Positions 34,174 to 42,021 of a DNA stretch of 42,021 bases are shown one piece after another. The translations under genes were made by a program, and so were the position numbers. Source of the stretch: Bacteroidales bacterium (GTDB lineage: Bacteria; Bacteroidota; Bacteroidia; Bacteroidales; Bacteroidaceae); contig SFIS01000016.1 of the NCBI GenBank assembly GCA_004555245.1, positions 1-42,021 of the forward strand, read 5' to 3'. The first letter of the stretch is position 1. Each line of letters begins with the position of its first letter. Below the pieces are notes generated by a model. That model saw only the letters and a program-made list of their open reading frames with translations. It was not told where the DNA came from and made no database searches.

Positions 34174-35574
34174 CTAAAGCGTATGGGTTAGATATTTTAG
34201 TTTGTAATAGTTGTACAGCATATTGATGCGCGCATTCACGAGGGCCATGTCGGCAGAGAGTTTCATGTTCGAGGCGTCGATCATGTCTGTCAGCAGCGCC
34301 AGGTCGTTGTCGTATCTGTTTCTCACCACGGCGTAGTTCTGGTCAGCCAGCTCCACCTGCTTCTCCTGTGTCTGCACCTCCACCGCATTGGTCAGCAGAG
34401 TGGTGTGGCAGGCCTGCACCGCATTCTCCACGCCCTCATGCGCCAGCATCACGCTCTCGCCCGCCTGTGTCCGGTTGTGTTTTGCCCTGCGTATGTCGTG
34501 CTTGTTCTTCCAGATGGCGGAGAGGCTGTATCTCACTCCGATGCCCACGAACCATGCGTTGACGTTGGCGTTTTTCGGGATGAGGTCGGCAGTGTAGGGC
34601 CCGAAGAGGTTGTTCTCTGCAACGACAGCCACTGAAGGCAGCGAGGCGGCACGCGTGTTCTTCACCTTCTGCGCAGCCATCTCACTTGCCACCGACGCCT
34701 GCCTGATGTCGATGTTGTTGCCCGAGGCCGTCTCCTGCCACAGAGCCTCGTCGCGAGCAAGATCCGCCTCGTCGCAGCCCGGCTCCTCCACTTCAAACTC
34801 CTCGCCTTCAGGCAGATGGATGGCGGTGGCTATCTGATGGCGTATAATCTTGCGGGCGTCGTCAATCTGTGTCTTCGCAAGCACAAGATTCTGCCGCTGC
34901 AGTTCGTATCGTGTGATGTCGTTCTTCAGCACCGTGCCCTGTTCGCGGCGCACTTTCATCTGTGCGATAACCTTCTCCGTCAGTCCGATGTTCCTGTCTA
35001 TCACCTGCGACTGATTCGTCAGCTTGCACAGGTCAAGATAATATCCGGTGATCAGGAAGCGGACCTCCTGGCGGTTCTTCTCCACATCGAGTTCTGCCAT
35101 CTGCCGTCCCAGCTTCGCCATCTCTATTCCTGAGCTTATGGCTCCTCCTGCATAGACCGTCTGGCTTGCCATCGCCGTGAAGCTGTTGCCCCAGTGTGGC
35201 GTAGGCTGCTTGCCGTTCTCCACCTGCTGCGGTCCCAGGCCCGGAACGATATACTCTGTAGTGCCGCTTGTTGAGAAGCCCCTCGACATCATGAAGGCAT
35301 TGCCCGTATATGAGCCCTGCATACTCAGTTCGACACTCGGCAGCAAGGCTGCTTTAGCCGAGGCCACCCCTTCTTCCGCAGCCTTCAATGCCGCCTCGCT
35401 GACCTTGATGCGCCGGCTCTCCTGGTCAGCCAGGTCGAAGAGCGTCTGAAGGCTCATCTTCTGCTGTGCGCACACAGGCACACAGCCGCCTGCCCCGACT
35501 GCCGCAACGACAGCCAGAGCACAAAGAAAATTGTGATTGTACATTAAACGAAAAAGTGTATTCTTACGGTTCAT
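34174..35574 (-). CDS. TolC-family outer-membrane efflux channel
   Basis: The 466-aa protein starts with a signal peptide that ends about residue 37 (VCAQ). An in-frame ATG at codon 11 (35544) could be the true start. The mature part is made of two long helical repeats with heptad-like Ala, Leu and Gln patterns separated by strands, as in TolC. It is the first gene of the operon, with the adaptor and the MFS pump after it. A promoter box about 210 bp upstream and a leader with a strong hairpin come before it. Confidence 0.9.
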   Translation of the reverse strand: MNRKNTLFRLMYNHNFLCALAVVAAVGAGGCVPVCAQQKMSLQTLFDLADQESRRIKVSEAALKAAEEGVASAKAALLPSVELSMQGSYTGNAFMMSRGFSTSGTTEYIVPGLGPQQVENGKQPTPHWGNSFTAMASQTVYAGGAISSGIEMAKLGRQMAELDVEKNRQEVRFLITGYYLDLCKLTNQSQVIDRNIGLTEKVIAQMKVRREQGTVLKNDITRYELQRQNLVLAKTQIDDARKIIRHQIATAIHLPEGEEFEVEEPGCDEADLARDEALWQETASGNNIDIRQASVASEMAAQKVKNTRAASLPSVAVVAENNLFGPYTADLIPKNANVNAWFVGIGVRYSLSAIWKNKHDIRRAKHNRTQAGESVMLAHEGVENAVQACHTTLLTNAVEVQTQEKQVELADQNYAVVRNRYDNDLALLTDMIDASNMKLSADMALVNARINMLYNYYKLKYLTHTL

Positions 35575-35746
35575 TATTCATCAAAAGTCTTCCTTCCCTC
35601 GGAAATACGAATAATGAACCGTCATGGCTCGGACAAACGTGATGTTTGCCACAATGCGCTACAAACCTCTCTGATTAGGGAACATGAATCAGGAGAAGAA
35701 TTTCGGGCACTATTAATTGCGAAATCCAGAAATCGTGTGCTTCCTC

Positions 35747-35786
35747 GCACCCGGCAAATAGGGCTTGTCATTTATTTGCCGGGTGC
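35747..35786 (-). promoter_or_regulatory. 14-bp hairpin at the start of the tolC leader
   Basis: GCACCCGGCAAATA (35747-35760) and TATTTGCCGGGTGC (35773-35786) form a perfect 14-bp stem around a 12-nt loop. The stem begins right at the -7 box, so a transcript made from that promoter would carry the hairpin at its 5' end. The loop and one arm resemble 1620-1650, in the leader of another gene. A role in mRNA stability, attenuation or protein binding is possible. Confidence 0.65.
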
Positions 35787-35813
35787 AAAGTTACAAAAAA
35801 TCTTCGTTTGAAA
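35786..35813 (-). promoter_or_regulatory. Promoter of the efflux operon
   Basis: The -7 box on the minus strand is TAACTTTG, from 35793 down to 35786, followed by CACCCGG. The upstream box is weak (TTTC, 16 nt away). The -7 box is strong and the context, with the hairpin just after it, supports a leader of about 210 nt. Confidence 0.5.
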
Positions 35814-36002
35814 GCCCCTTGTTCAAGAAGAATCTTTCAAACACCAATCGTTTTTTTGACATTAGTCAGACAGTATGCTGTCGCCCTGCCAGCCGCCGTT
35901 GGCATGCGGCGGAGGCAGCCCGGATGCCGGCGTTTGCTGCGTCATGCCTCGCCGGCAACATGGTCCGCCATAGTGTCGTGTGGCAAGACGTGCGGGGTGC
36001 CG

Positions 36003-37625
36003 TTATCTGAAAATCTCGTTCATGCGTTGGTATCTCTTTTCTTCCGCGGGGTTGTAGGTGACACGCGTGTCGGTGTCGATGCGCATGACGGGCGGCGTGT
36101 CCCGGTTGTTAGTCTCGGGCCAGTAGGGCAGTGCTATGCCGTTTGGGTTGCCGGTGATGATGAAGTTGGCGTAGTATGTCTGGAAGATGTCCGATACGAG
36201 CCAGTCTTCCGGCTGCCAGTCATACACGCGGTTTGTCGCGAGGTTGCCCATGGCATATTCTATGTCCGCCGAGTGTACGGCTCCGTCTATTTGTGGCAGT
36301 GCGCTTTCCAGCTGTTGCTCCCCGTCGCAGTCTATCAGTCCTCCCGCCAGTCCTGCCATCTTCCCTTGTACGATCATACGTGGTCGCGGACGTGCGAAGA
36401 GGTATCGCCAGACGGGTTGCCCGGACGTGCGCTGGTGTATGTCGCCCATGCGCCATGTGGCGTAGGCGAGGAAGAGGTCGTTGCAGAGGTCGATGCCCGG
36501 CTGGCGGAAGATGTCTTCGGGCGTGTCGATGCCGTATAGGCCCAGCATCTCGTCGGTGTGTCTGCCAAACATGTATTGTGCGGCGTGGCGGATGTCGTCG
36601 AGAGTGATGTCCTCCTTACGTTGCAGCTTCTCGCCGAAGACGTTGGCGGGGTTGCTCTCGAGGCTGTTGCCTCCGATGAGCAGCGGTACGTGCTGCTGTC
36701 TGCCTTCGGAGTATGTTGTCAGGGGCTGTTCGGTGATGAGGCGGTTGTCGATGCAGTATTTCGGCAGGTTGCGTATGTGTGCTCGCCGCATGAGTGTGTC
36801 AGCAGGCAGAGCCCGCATCTCGCTGATGTCTCTGCAGCGGCACTGCTTCATGATGTTGATGCCTTCAGCCTCGGCTTCGGCGAGTGTGGCGCATCTCTTG
36901 TCCGACACCACCGACCCGCTGGAGACGATGGCCTGTGCGAAGAGGTCTTTCGACAGCGGCGAAGCGACGAGCATGCTGACAGAGAAGGCTCCTGCTGATT
37001 CTCCTGCTATGGTGATGCGTGCGGGGTCGCCTCCGAACTGCCGTATGTTTTCTTTCAGCCAGCGTATGGCGGCAAGCTGGTCGTAGAATCCGTAGTTGCC
37101 CGAGCCTTTGTGCGGTGTCTCTGCCGAGAGTTGCGGGTGTGCGTAGAATCCGAAGATGCCTTCGCGATAGTTTGCCGTGACGCTGACGATGCCGCGGCGT
37201 GCCATGGACAAACCGGCATAGCGCGGCTCGCTGCCGCTGCCAGCCATCAGTCCGCCGCCGTTGAAATATATGAGTACGGGGAGGAGGGTGTCGCCCGGTG
37301 TTGCGGGAGCCCAGACGTTGAGGTACAGGCAGTCTTCGCTCATGCTCCCGGCGCCGAAGTTCATGTCTCCGTAGATGGGTTCCTGCATGGGGTCGGGGCG
37401 GTAGTCGGTGCATACGAGCACCGAATCCCATGGCTGCGGCGGCTGCGGCTCGCGCCATCTGTTGTCGCCCGTTGGCGGGGCGGCGAAGGGTATGCCCTTG
37501 AAGATGTTGACGCCGGAGAGGCTCTGCCCCTCCACTGTGCCGTAGCGGGTGTTGACGCGGATGGTGTCTGCCGTGATGCCGAGGTATGGCATGAGTGTGG
37601 CGAGGAGGATGACGAGGTGTTTCAT
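36003..37625 (-). CDS. Exported type-B carboxylesterase
   Basis: The 540-aa protein starts with a signal peptide (residues 1-19) and is likely periplasmic or surface-exposed. The alpha/beta-hydrolase fold holds the catalytic Ser210 in GESAGA, with the oxyanion loop NGGGL (122-126) and the SEDCLYLNVW segment (96-105) of the type-B carboxylesterase/cholinesterase family. The acid is probably Glu in GGNSLES (about 320), and the base His in AVHSADIEYAMGN, the usual place of the catalytic histidine. The natural ester is unknown. Similar enzymes in gut Bacteroidales are often found near carbohydrate genes, but no such genes are beside it here. Confidence 0.9.
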   Translation of the reverse strand: MKHLVILLATLMPYLGITADTIRVNTRYGTVEGQSLSGVNIFKGIPFAAPPTGDNRWREPQPPQPWDSVLVCTDYRPDPMQEPIYGDMNFGAGSMSEDCLYLNVWAPATPGDTLLPVLIYFNGGGLMAGSGSEPRYAGLSMARRGIVSVTANYREGIFGFYAHPQLSAETPHKGSGNYGFYDQLAAIRWLKENIRQFGGDPARITIAGESAGAFSVSMLVASPLSKDLFAQAIVSSGSVVSDKRCATLAEAEAEGINIMKQCRCRDISEMRALPADTLMRRAHIRNLPKYCIDNRLITEQPLTTYSEGRQQHVPLLIGGNSLESNPANVFGEKLQRKEDITLDDIRHAAQYMFGRHTDEMLGLYGIDTPEDIFRQPGIDLCNDLFLAYATWRMGDIHQRTSGQPVWRYLFARPRPRMIVQGKMAGLAGGLIDCDGEQQLESALPQIDGAVHSADIEYAMGNLATNRVYDWQPEDWLVSDIFQTYYANFIITGNPNGIALPYWPETNNRDTPPVMRIDTDTRVTYNPAEEKRYQRMNEIFR

Positions 37626-37767
37626 GATTTTTTTTTTTGTTTGTAAGTTTGCGGTGTGGCAGGTTGTGAAGCCGGTTCTTCTCGCTTGGCGGGCATTCGT
37701 CTGACAATACTGTCAGCTTGCCAGCTTGTCGGCCCGCCGGGACTTGCCGGCTTCTGTAAAAGCCGAA

Positions 37768-37798
37768 AAGGTCGTAACATCTGCGATGCTACGACCTT
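37768..37798 (-). terminator. Terminator of rpsT
   Basis: AAGGTCGTA (37768-37776) pairs with TACGACCTT (37790-37798), with a CATC/GATG extension and one mismatch, around a TGC loop. On the minus strand T4 follows. It lies about 47 bp after the rpsT stop. Confidence 0.75.
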
Positions 37799-37844
37799 GC
37801 TTATATTGTTTGCGGCTGAAGACCGCGGCTGTGTCAGTGTCTGC

Positions 37845-38096
37845 TTAGAGAGAGTTGACGTGCAGTGCGATAGAAGACTTGATGTTCGCTGCCTTGTTCT
37901 TGTGGATGATGTTGCGCTTTGCGAGCTTGTCGAGCATCTTCTGCACTTTAGGCAGCATCTCTGTTGCTTCTGCCTTGTCTGTTGTAGCGCGGAGTTTGCG
38001 CACTGCGTTACGCATTGTCTTTGCGTAGTACTTGTTGTGAAGAGTCTTCACTTTGGTCTGACGGATTCTTTTCTCAGACGATTTGTGGTTTGCCAT
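37845..38096 (-). CDS. rpsT: 30S ribosomal protein S20
   Basis: The 83-aa basic, helical protein binds 16S rRNA early in 30S assembly. The N-terminus MANHKSSEKRIRQ and the Lys/Arg-rich helices match S20, whose usual length is 80-90 aa. The frame is open far upstream, but the start at 38096 fits the family. It lies downstream of tRNA-Glu on the same strand. Confidence 0.96.
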   Translation of the reverse strand: MANHKSSEKRIRQTKVKTLHNKYYAKTMRNAVRKLRATTDKAEATEMLPKVQKMLDKLAKRNIIHKNKAANIKSSIALHVNSL

Positions 38097-38184
38097 AATT
38101 GTTTGTTTGTTGAAATTGTTTGTGAATAGCTCATGGGTCTTGCATCTTCCGAAAGCCCTAAGCGGATTGTGTAACCCTCCTGCA

Positions 38185-38209
38185 CAAAAAATGCCGCATC
38201 CACTGCGGC
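38185..38209 (-). terminator. Terminator between tRNA-Glu and rpsT
   Basis: On the minus strand GCCGCA pairs with TGCGGC around GTGGA and is followed by AT6. It would end the tRNA transcript, or attenuate readthrough into rpsT. Confidence 0.7.
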
Positions 38210-38224
38210 GATGCAGGATAATCG

Positions 38225-38296
38225 TAGTCCGTAGGAGAGTCGAACTCCTCTTTAGAGAATGAAAATCTCTCGTCCTAACCGATAGACGAACGGACC
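38225..38296 (-). tRNA. tRNA-Glu (anticodon UUC)
   Basis: The 72-nt sequence on the minus strand forms a cloverleaf: acceptor GGTCCGT with ACGGACT, anticodon stem AGAGA/TCTCT around loop TTTTCAT (anticodon TTC), and T-loop GTTCGAC. The first acceptor pair is G-U and the discriminator base is A. The CCA end is not encoded. The tRNA lies between a promoter (38373-38404) and rpsT. Confidence 0.95.
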
Positions 38297-38372
38297 GTCC
38301 CTGTGCCTTCTGCCCGCTGCCTTTCCTGTCTCTTACAGTACAGTCTGCGAGGCATGAAGCATAAAAGCGGTG

Positions 38373-38404
38373 CAAAGGTACGGCTTTTTTGTCATTCGTG
38401 CAAA
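38373..38404 (-). promoter_or_regulatory. Promoter of tRNA-Glu (and possibly rpsT)
   Basis: On the minus strand TTTG, 20 nt, TACCTTTG, then CACCG. It matches the Bacteroidota consensus in both boxes and in spacing. The transcript would begin near 38366, about 70 nt before the tRNA. Confidence 0.75.
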
Positions 38405-38860
38405 TTTTCCGGCGTTTTTTTTATGTAAAGTGTGCAAAATTGTGTGTTTTTGTATTCCGTAACGCCGCTTGCCGCCCTTCCGGCATATAATATAACGTGA
38501 GTTCGACGAAATATACTTTAGAATAAAGAAGAGTGGTGAATATCGCTCTCAATTGGATTCTGCACTAACCAAAATCGTTAGAGACTGCGTCCATTCTGAT
38601 AGTGAAGCTCATACTTCGTCTATTTTTGAGACTGAAATATACTACCTGGTTAGACATCAAGCATAATGACAAGACACATGTAATGAAAGACTCAAAAAAC
38701 AGTCAGTCATTGGTACAAAAATAAAAACCACTTGAAATTAATTGCGCTAAACATATCAATTCAACCTGTTTTCTTGTATTTAATGCCACCTTAATATACA
38801 ATAACGGGCTATTTTTGGCACAATACGGTTAAAGTATTCAAAAATAAATTAGCAAAAACA
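38405..38860. other. AT-rich intergenic stretch upstream of the defence-like cassette
   Basis: No gene is recognised. The sequence is markedly richer in A+T than the flanks, and carries ATAACGTGAGTTCGACGAA-type sequence at 38492-38514 that recurs at 403-425 with two changes. The inverted words ATTTTTG (about 38812) and CAAAAAT (about 38840) flank a possible operator. The mixed composition suggests inserted or imported DNA. Confidence 0.5.
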
Positions 38861-38890
38861 TTGTTCTGTGACGATTTTTTCGTAAATTTG
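38861..38890 (+). promoter_or_regulatory. Promoter of the ATPase-RloB cassette
   Basis: TTGT (38861-38864), 18 nt, TAAATTTG (38883-38890). It fits the Bacteroidota consensus with one change in the upstream box. The leader would be only about 17 nt before the ATG at 38914. Confidence 0.6.
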
Positions 38891-38913
38891 CGTCAAACTA
38901 AAAACCTTTTATT

Positions 38914-40263
38914 ATGCTTATAAGGCTTGTAACGACGAATTTTAGGTCATACGGACAAGAAACGGAGTTCAATATGTTGCCGTCATCGAATGTCCGCAGA
39001 AAGGACTGGCATGTCCACAGTCAGGGCCGTGGTGTCAATGTGTTGCGCACGGCGGTAATCTATGGTGCCAATGGTGCAGGAAAGTCTTGTCTGGTCAAGG
39101 CACTTGGTCGACTCCAGACAATGGTGGCAGTGGGCAGTCTGCCTCCCACGTCTTTCAGGGATGCCAACAAGTACAACGACCCGGAAATGCCAATTACCAT
39201 TGAAGTAGAATTTGGTACCGAGACCGACCAGTATTCATACGGAGTAAGCTATCGTAGTACACTCTGTGTGGAGGAATGGCTGTATTCTACCATTAAGAAA
39301 CCTGTTTGTGTGTTTGAGCGTAAGTATGATGCACAGACAGGCAAGAGTAACATCAAATTGGCTGGCAACAAAAAGGACGAGGCAAAGAACAAGCTGTTGA
39401 TTTCCCTTTTGGAAGATAATCTACTGAAGGGTAACGAACTGATGCTGTCTAAACACGATGTTGTAAAGAACAGTCAGATGACAGATGCCTTCTTGTGGCT
39501 GACCACCAAGATGCACGTCATTTTCCCAGAAACTCGCTCAACCTCTATTTTCGACAACCGTTATTCTGACGAGATATTTAAGTCGCAGTCGGAAGCTCTC
39601 ATTTCTGCATTGGATCTCGGCATCAATGAACTGACTTTGAAAGACGAGGATATTGAGTCGTTCAAGCAGAGCATTTCCGAATGGCCCGAACTGGTGCAGG
39701 GCGTGGACGGCATTGTCAAAAGGCTCTCCCGTTCTCCCGAGGGCACGGAGGAGGTAATGATTGATACAGGTGCCTTCACTGTCAGTATGCGTCGTGAAGG
39801 CAACAAGTATTTTGTGCGCCGTGTCAAAGCTCTTCATAAGGTCAATGACAACCTCTATGACTTCGAGTTGAAAGAAGAGTCAGACGGCACTCAGCGTATT
39901 TTCGACTTCGTGCCGATGGTGCAGAATGTCAAGAGCGAGGCATGCACATACGTCATCGACGAACTGGATCGCAGTCTGCATCCAACACTGGTACGGACGT
40001 TGGTTTCGCGTATTGTCACCGACAAGAACATGATGGGGCAGCTGATTTTCACGACCCATGATGCAGGTTTACTCGATGGAAAGGTGTTCCGAAACGACGA
40101 GATTTGGTTTGCCGAGAAAGACCGTGAGACTCAAAGCACACATCTGTACACGCTTGATGAATTCAAACCCCGTGCGGACTTGGATCTGGAGAAAGGCTAC
40201 CTCAACGGACGCTTTGGAGCCATTCCTTTCCTGGCACGTTTCAACGAATTAAACTGGGAGTGA
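38914..40263 (+). CDS. AAA15-family (RloA/AbiLi-like) ABC-type ATPase
   Basis: The 449-aa protein is an ABC/SMC-like ATPase. The Walker A is GANGAGKS (51-58), the signature-like region is about ESDGTQR (322-328), the Walker B TYVIDELD (345-352) with Asp349 and Glu350, and the H-loop is FTTHD (379-383). The central part (about 100-300) is helical, without the long hinge of SMC proteins. COG1106-type ATPases of this kind are found with RloB partners in restriction loci and as the first gene of AbiL-like abortive-infection systems. The next gene, 1 bp downstream, encodes just such a partner. I see no restriction or methylation genes in the window. The activity on phage is inferred, not shown. 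Confidence 0.88.
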   Translation: MLIRLVTTNFRSYGQETEFNMLPSSNVRRKDWHVHSQGRGVNVLRTAVIYGANGAGKSCLVKALGRLQTMVAVGSLPPTSFRDANKYNDPEMPITIEVEFGTETDQYSYGVSYRSTLCVEEWLYSTIKKPVCVFERKYDAQTGKSNIKLAGNKKDEAKNKLLISLLEDNLLKGNELMLSKHDVVKNSQMTDAFLWLTTKMHVIFPETRSTSIFDNRYSDEIFKSQSEALISALDLGINELTLKDEDIESFKQSISEWPELVQGVDGIVKRLSRSPEGTEEVMIDTGAFTVSMRREGNKYFVRRVKALHKVNDNLYDFELKEESDGTQRIFDFVPMVQNVKSEACTYVIDELDRSLHPTLVRTLVSRIVTDKNMMGQLIFTTHDAGLLDGKVFRNDEIWFAEKDRETQSTHLYTLDEFKPRADLDLEKGYLNGRFGAIPFLARFNELNWE

Positions 40264-40264
40264 T

Positions 40265-40966
40265 ATGGGATTCAAAGTTAGAGGCTATACGAGGGAAGTC
40301 CCTCAGGAGAAGGTTCGCGACTATTCCCTGTTTGCCATCGCAACTGAGGGAACAGAACGCGAACCCGACTACTTCCGTCTATTTGACGGCATTGACCGTA
40401 TTAAGGTTGACATCATCGAGCCGGAAACATCGGACGATGAGGATGCAAGTGAGAAGCGAAAAGCCTCTTCTCCCTCGAAAGTGCTGGAGAAGGTGAAAGC
40501 ATATATCACCGAGAACCAGTTGAGTGCCGACGATGGCGACTCGCTGTGGTGTGTCATCGATGTTGACCGGTGGCCACAAGAGCAGATAGAGGAACTTCAT
40601 GCCTTCTGCGCTCAGAAGGACAACTGGCATCTGGTCATCAGCAATCCCTGCATTGAAATCTGGCTTCTGTATCACACAAGGGCAGATCTTTCTGACCTTG
40701 GTATTCAGACAGCCAAAGATGCCAAACAGGCACTTGACAGAATAGAGAAGGGCGGCTACTATTACATCAAATACCTGCCCCTGATGCTCGATGCCATCGA
40801 GAATGCACAGCAAGCCGACTCGAATCCCGACGGCTATATGCCAAAGTTGCTGCAGACGAAGGTCTATCAGTTGGGACGAGCACTCTACGAACGCATGGGC
40901 AAAGTTCGCTTCGAGAAATTCGTAGCTTCGCTGCCCAGTATTGAGAAGGAAATTTTGAAACAATAA
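40265..40966 (+). CDS. RloB-family (AbiLii-like) TOPRIM-type protein
   Basis: The 233-aa protein has the RloB pattern: ATEGTEREPDYF (26-37) with Glu28, CVIDVDRW (96-103) with the acidic Asp99 and Asp101, and SNPCIEIWLLYH (126-137) with Glu131. These acidic residues match a TOPRIM-like metal site, so a nuclease activity is plausible. A Glu/Asp-rich low-complexity segment (about 52-68) lies between the motifs. It starts 1 bp after the ATPase stop (40263), so the two are surely co-expressed and probably form a complex. AbiL of Lactococcus has the same two-gene plan. What triggers it is unknown. Confidence 0.87.
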   Translation: MGFKVRGYTREVPQEKVRDYSLFAIATEGTEREPDYFRLFDGIDRIKVDIIEPETSDDEDASEKRKASSPSKVLEKVKAYITENQLSADDGDSLWCVIDVDRWPQEQIEELHAFCAQKDNWHLVISNPCIEIWLLYHTRADLSDLGIQTAKDAKQALDRIEKGGYYYIKYLPLMLDAIENAQQADSNPDGYMPKLLQTKVYQLGRALYERMGKVRFEKFVASLPSIEKEILKQ

Positions 40967-40978
40967 AACGAAACAAAT

Positions 40979-42021
40979 ATGAAGCAAACCATCATCACCA
41001 TCCTCATCGCGCTCGTCGCAATGGCGGGGCAGGGGCAAGTGAGGTGTCACGTCATTGGCACGGTGGCAGAAGGAACAACGCCCATTGAACTGAAGATATA
41101 CCGCGACGGCGAAGACCCGAAGAACAGCACACTGCAACCCGTGTTGAAGAACGGACGCTTTGAGTGCGACGTGGAGGACGCACAGATAGAGCGCTGGCAC
41201 ATCGTGGACCTCGGCGAGGTGATGGAGAATGGCATGACCCTCCGCTCAGGAGAATTCTTCGTGGAGGACGGCGCGACCATTACCATCCGGCTCGATGGTG
41301 ACAAGTTCGACATTCAATCCTCGGGTAAGGAATATCAGGCGTGGCACGCTATGGAGCAAGCCGCCGAAGTAAAGTTCCGACCTGCCTATGAGCAACTGGA
41401 CGATAACGACAAGCAGAAGATGGCGGAACTGGAAGACGAATACCACCAATGGACGATCGACTATTACAAAGCCCACCCGATGCTCGGTTTCCTGTTCGAA
41501 CTCGACGGCCGGCTCAAAGGGTTTCACTTCAACGACACTGGCCTCGCCGCTATGCTCGACATCTACCATCACCAATACACCGCACTCTATCCTGACCACC
41601 CGGTGCATCAGCGTATCGCCGAGCGAGAGGCTTGGGGCTATCAGATTTGCGGGCGAAAGTACAACGACTACAACGTGCGAACAATGGACGGGCAACAAGT
41701 CCGCGCCTCTGAATACTACAAGGAAAAGTTGACGCTCGTCATCTGCTGGGCCTCATGGTGTTCGCCCTGCATCCGCGACGCCTGCGACATCATCCCCATC
41801 TACAACGAGTACCGCAATCGTGGTCTGAACGTGTTCAGCCTCGCCCACGAATTCAAGTCCACCGATGCTATGCGCAAGTCCGTAGAGCGTCACGCTTTTC
41901 CCTGGCTTTGTCTCGTTGACCTTGATGACGAGTTCGGTGTGTTCCGTAAGCACGGCACTCAAAACAGTGCCCTATTCCTCATCGACCGCGACGGCACCAT
42001 CATTGCCGTGCCTAACAGCAT
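40979..42021 (+). CDS. Exported TlpA/thioredoxin-like protein, 3' end cut off
   Basis: The reading frame begins at ATG 40979 and runs off the window without a stop, giving at least 347 codons. An N-terminal signal peptide (about 1-19, ending GQGQ) precedes a domain (about 22-120) like DUF4369 of Bacteroidota TlpA-type proteins. A helical linker follows, then a thioredoxin fold with the redox motif WCSPC (Cys261 and Cys264). Such proteins act in periplasmic thiol-disulfide exchange. It follows rloB by 12 bp. It may be co-transcribed but is not a typical member of that cassette. The C-terminal end is not visible. Confidence 0.85.
   Translation, partial: MKQTIITILIALVAMAGQGQVRCHVIGTVAEGTTPIELKIYRDGEDPKNSTLQPVLKNGRFECDVEDAQIERWHIVDLGEVMENGMTLRSGEFFVEDGATITIRLDGDKFDIQSSGKEYQAWHAMEQAAEVKFRPAYEQLDDNDKQKMAELEDEYHQWTIDYYKAHPMLGFLFELDGRLKGFHFNDTGLAAMLDIYHHQYTALYPDHPVHQRIAEREAWGYQICGRKYNDYNVRTMDGQQVRASEYYKEKLTLVICWASWCSPCIRDACDIIPIYNEYRNRGLNVFSLAHEFKSTDAMRKSVERHAFPWLCLVDLDDEFGVFRKHGTQNSALFLIDRDGTIIAVPNS

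Larger units (their letters stand above)
35575..36002. other. Leader of tolC and gap to the carboxylesterase
   Basis: No gene is seen in this 428-bp stretch. The left part (35575-35793) is the presumed 5' leader and promoter of tolC. The right part (35800-36002) holds two GC-rich hairpins: CCGCCG/CGGCGG near 35893-35912 and TGCCGGCG/CGCCGGCA (35925-35932 with 35950-35957). The latter may end the carboxylesterase transcript, though no T-run follows. Confidence 0.5.

Noticed and set aside
38914..40966. Complete type I restriction system around the ATPase/RloB pair
   Set aside because: No hsdR, hsdM or hsdS gene is present within the window, so only the two-gene module is claimed.

Overview
The window looks like chromosomal DNA of a Prevotella-like member of the Bacteroidales (phylum Bacteroidota). 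The grounds are TAnnTTTG-type promoter boxes in front of genes on both strands, a lack of clear Shine-Dalgarno sequences, a type III glutamine synthetase, an LL-diaminopimelate aminotransferase, and the lineage-specific forms of MraY, FtsW and FtsA. Coding DNA has roughly balanced GC content, while several intergenic stretches are AT-rich.

Layout. (1) 1-2000: gene-poor, with repeats, hairpins and one small exported protein. (2) 2003-5651, minus strand: glnK-amtB-asnB, for ammonium sensing, uptake and conversion to asparagine. (3) 6158-11387, plus strand, divergent from it: dapF-dapL (last steps to meso-diaminopimelate), an outer-membrane beta-barrel protein and a type III glutamine synthetase. 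(4) 11388-13520: a graveyard with C-terminal relics of two outer-membrane protein genes and a possible intron scrap, then a NarL/LuxR-type regulator and a candidate 6S-like structured RNA ending in a terminator. (5) 13521-29781: an almost complete dcw cluster, mraZ-rsmH-ftsL-ftsI-murE-mraY-murD-ftsW-murG-murC-ftsQ-ftsA-ftsZ, without murF or ddl. A 5 x 18-bp tandem repeat splits murE from mraY. (6) 29895-31388: an orphan xylulokinase. (7) 31509-35574, minus strand: tolC-emrA-emrB-like tripartite efflux operon. (8) 36003-38296, minus strand: exported type-B carboxylesterase, ribosomal protein S20 and tRNA-Glu(UUC). (9) 38300-42021: an AT-rich spacer, a two-gene AAA-ATPase plus RloB cassette that resembles AbiL-type phage defence, and the start of an exported TlpA-like thioredoxin protein.

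The genes in parts 2, 3 and 5 fit together. Ammonium is imported and fixed to glutamine and asparagine, the diaminopimelate pathway supplies the residue that MurE (with its DNPR motif) adds to the peptidoglycan stem, and the dcw products build lipid II and the divisome. The strongest candidate for a lesser-known system is the ATPase/RloB pair near the right end. Other points worth a second look are the structured RNA before mraZ, the altered HHH motif of MraY, a leader element shared by two unrelated genes, and several dispersed short-repeat families.
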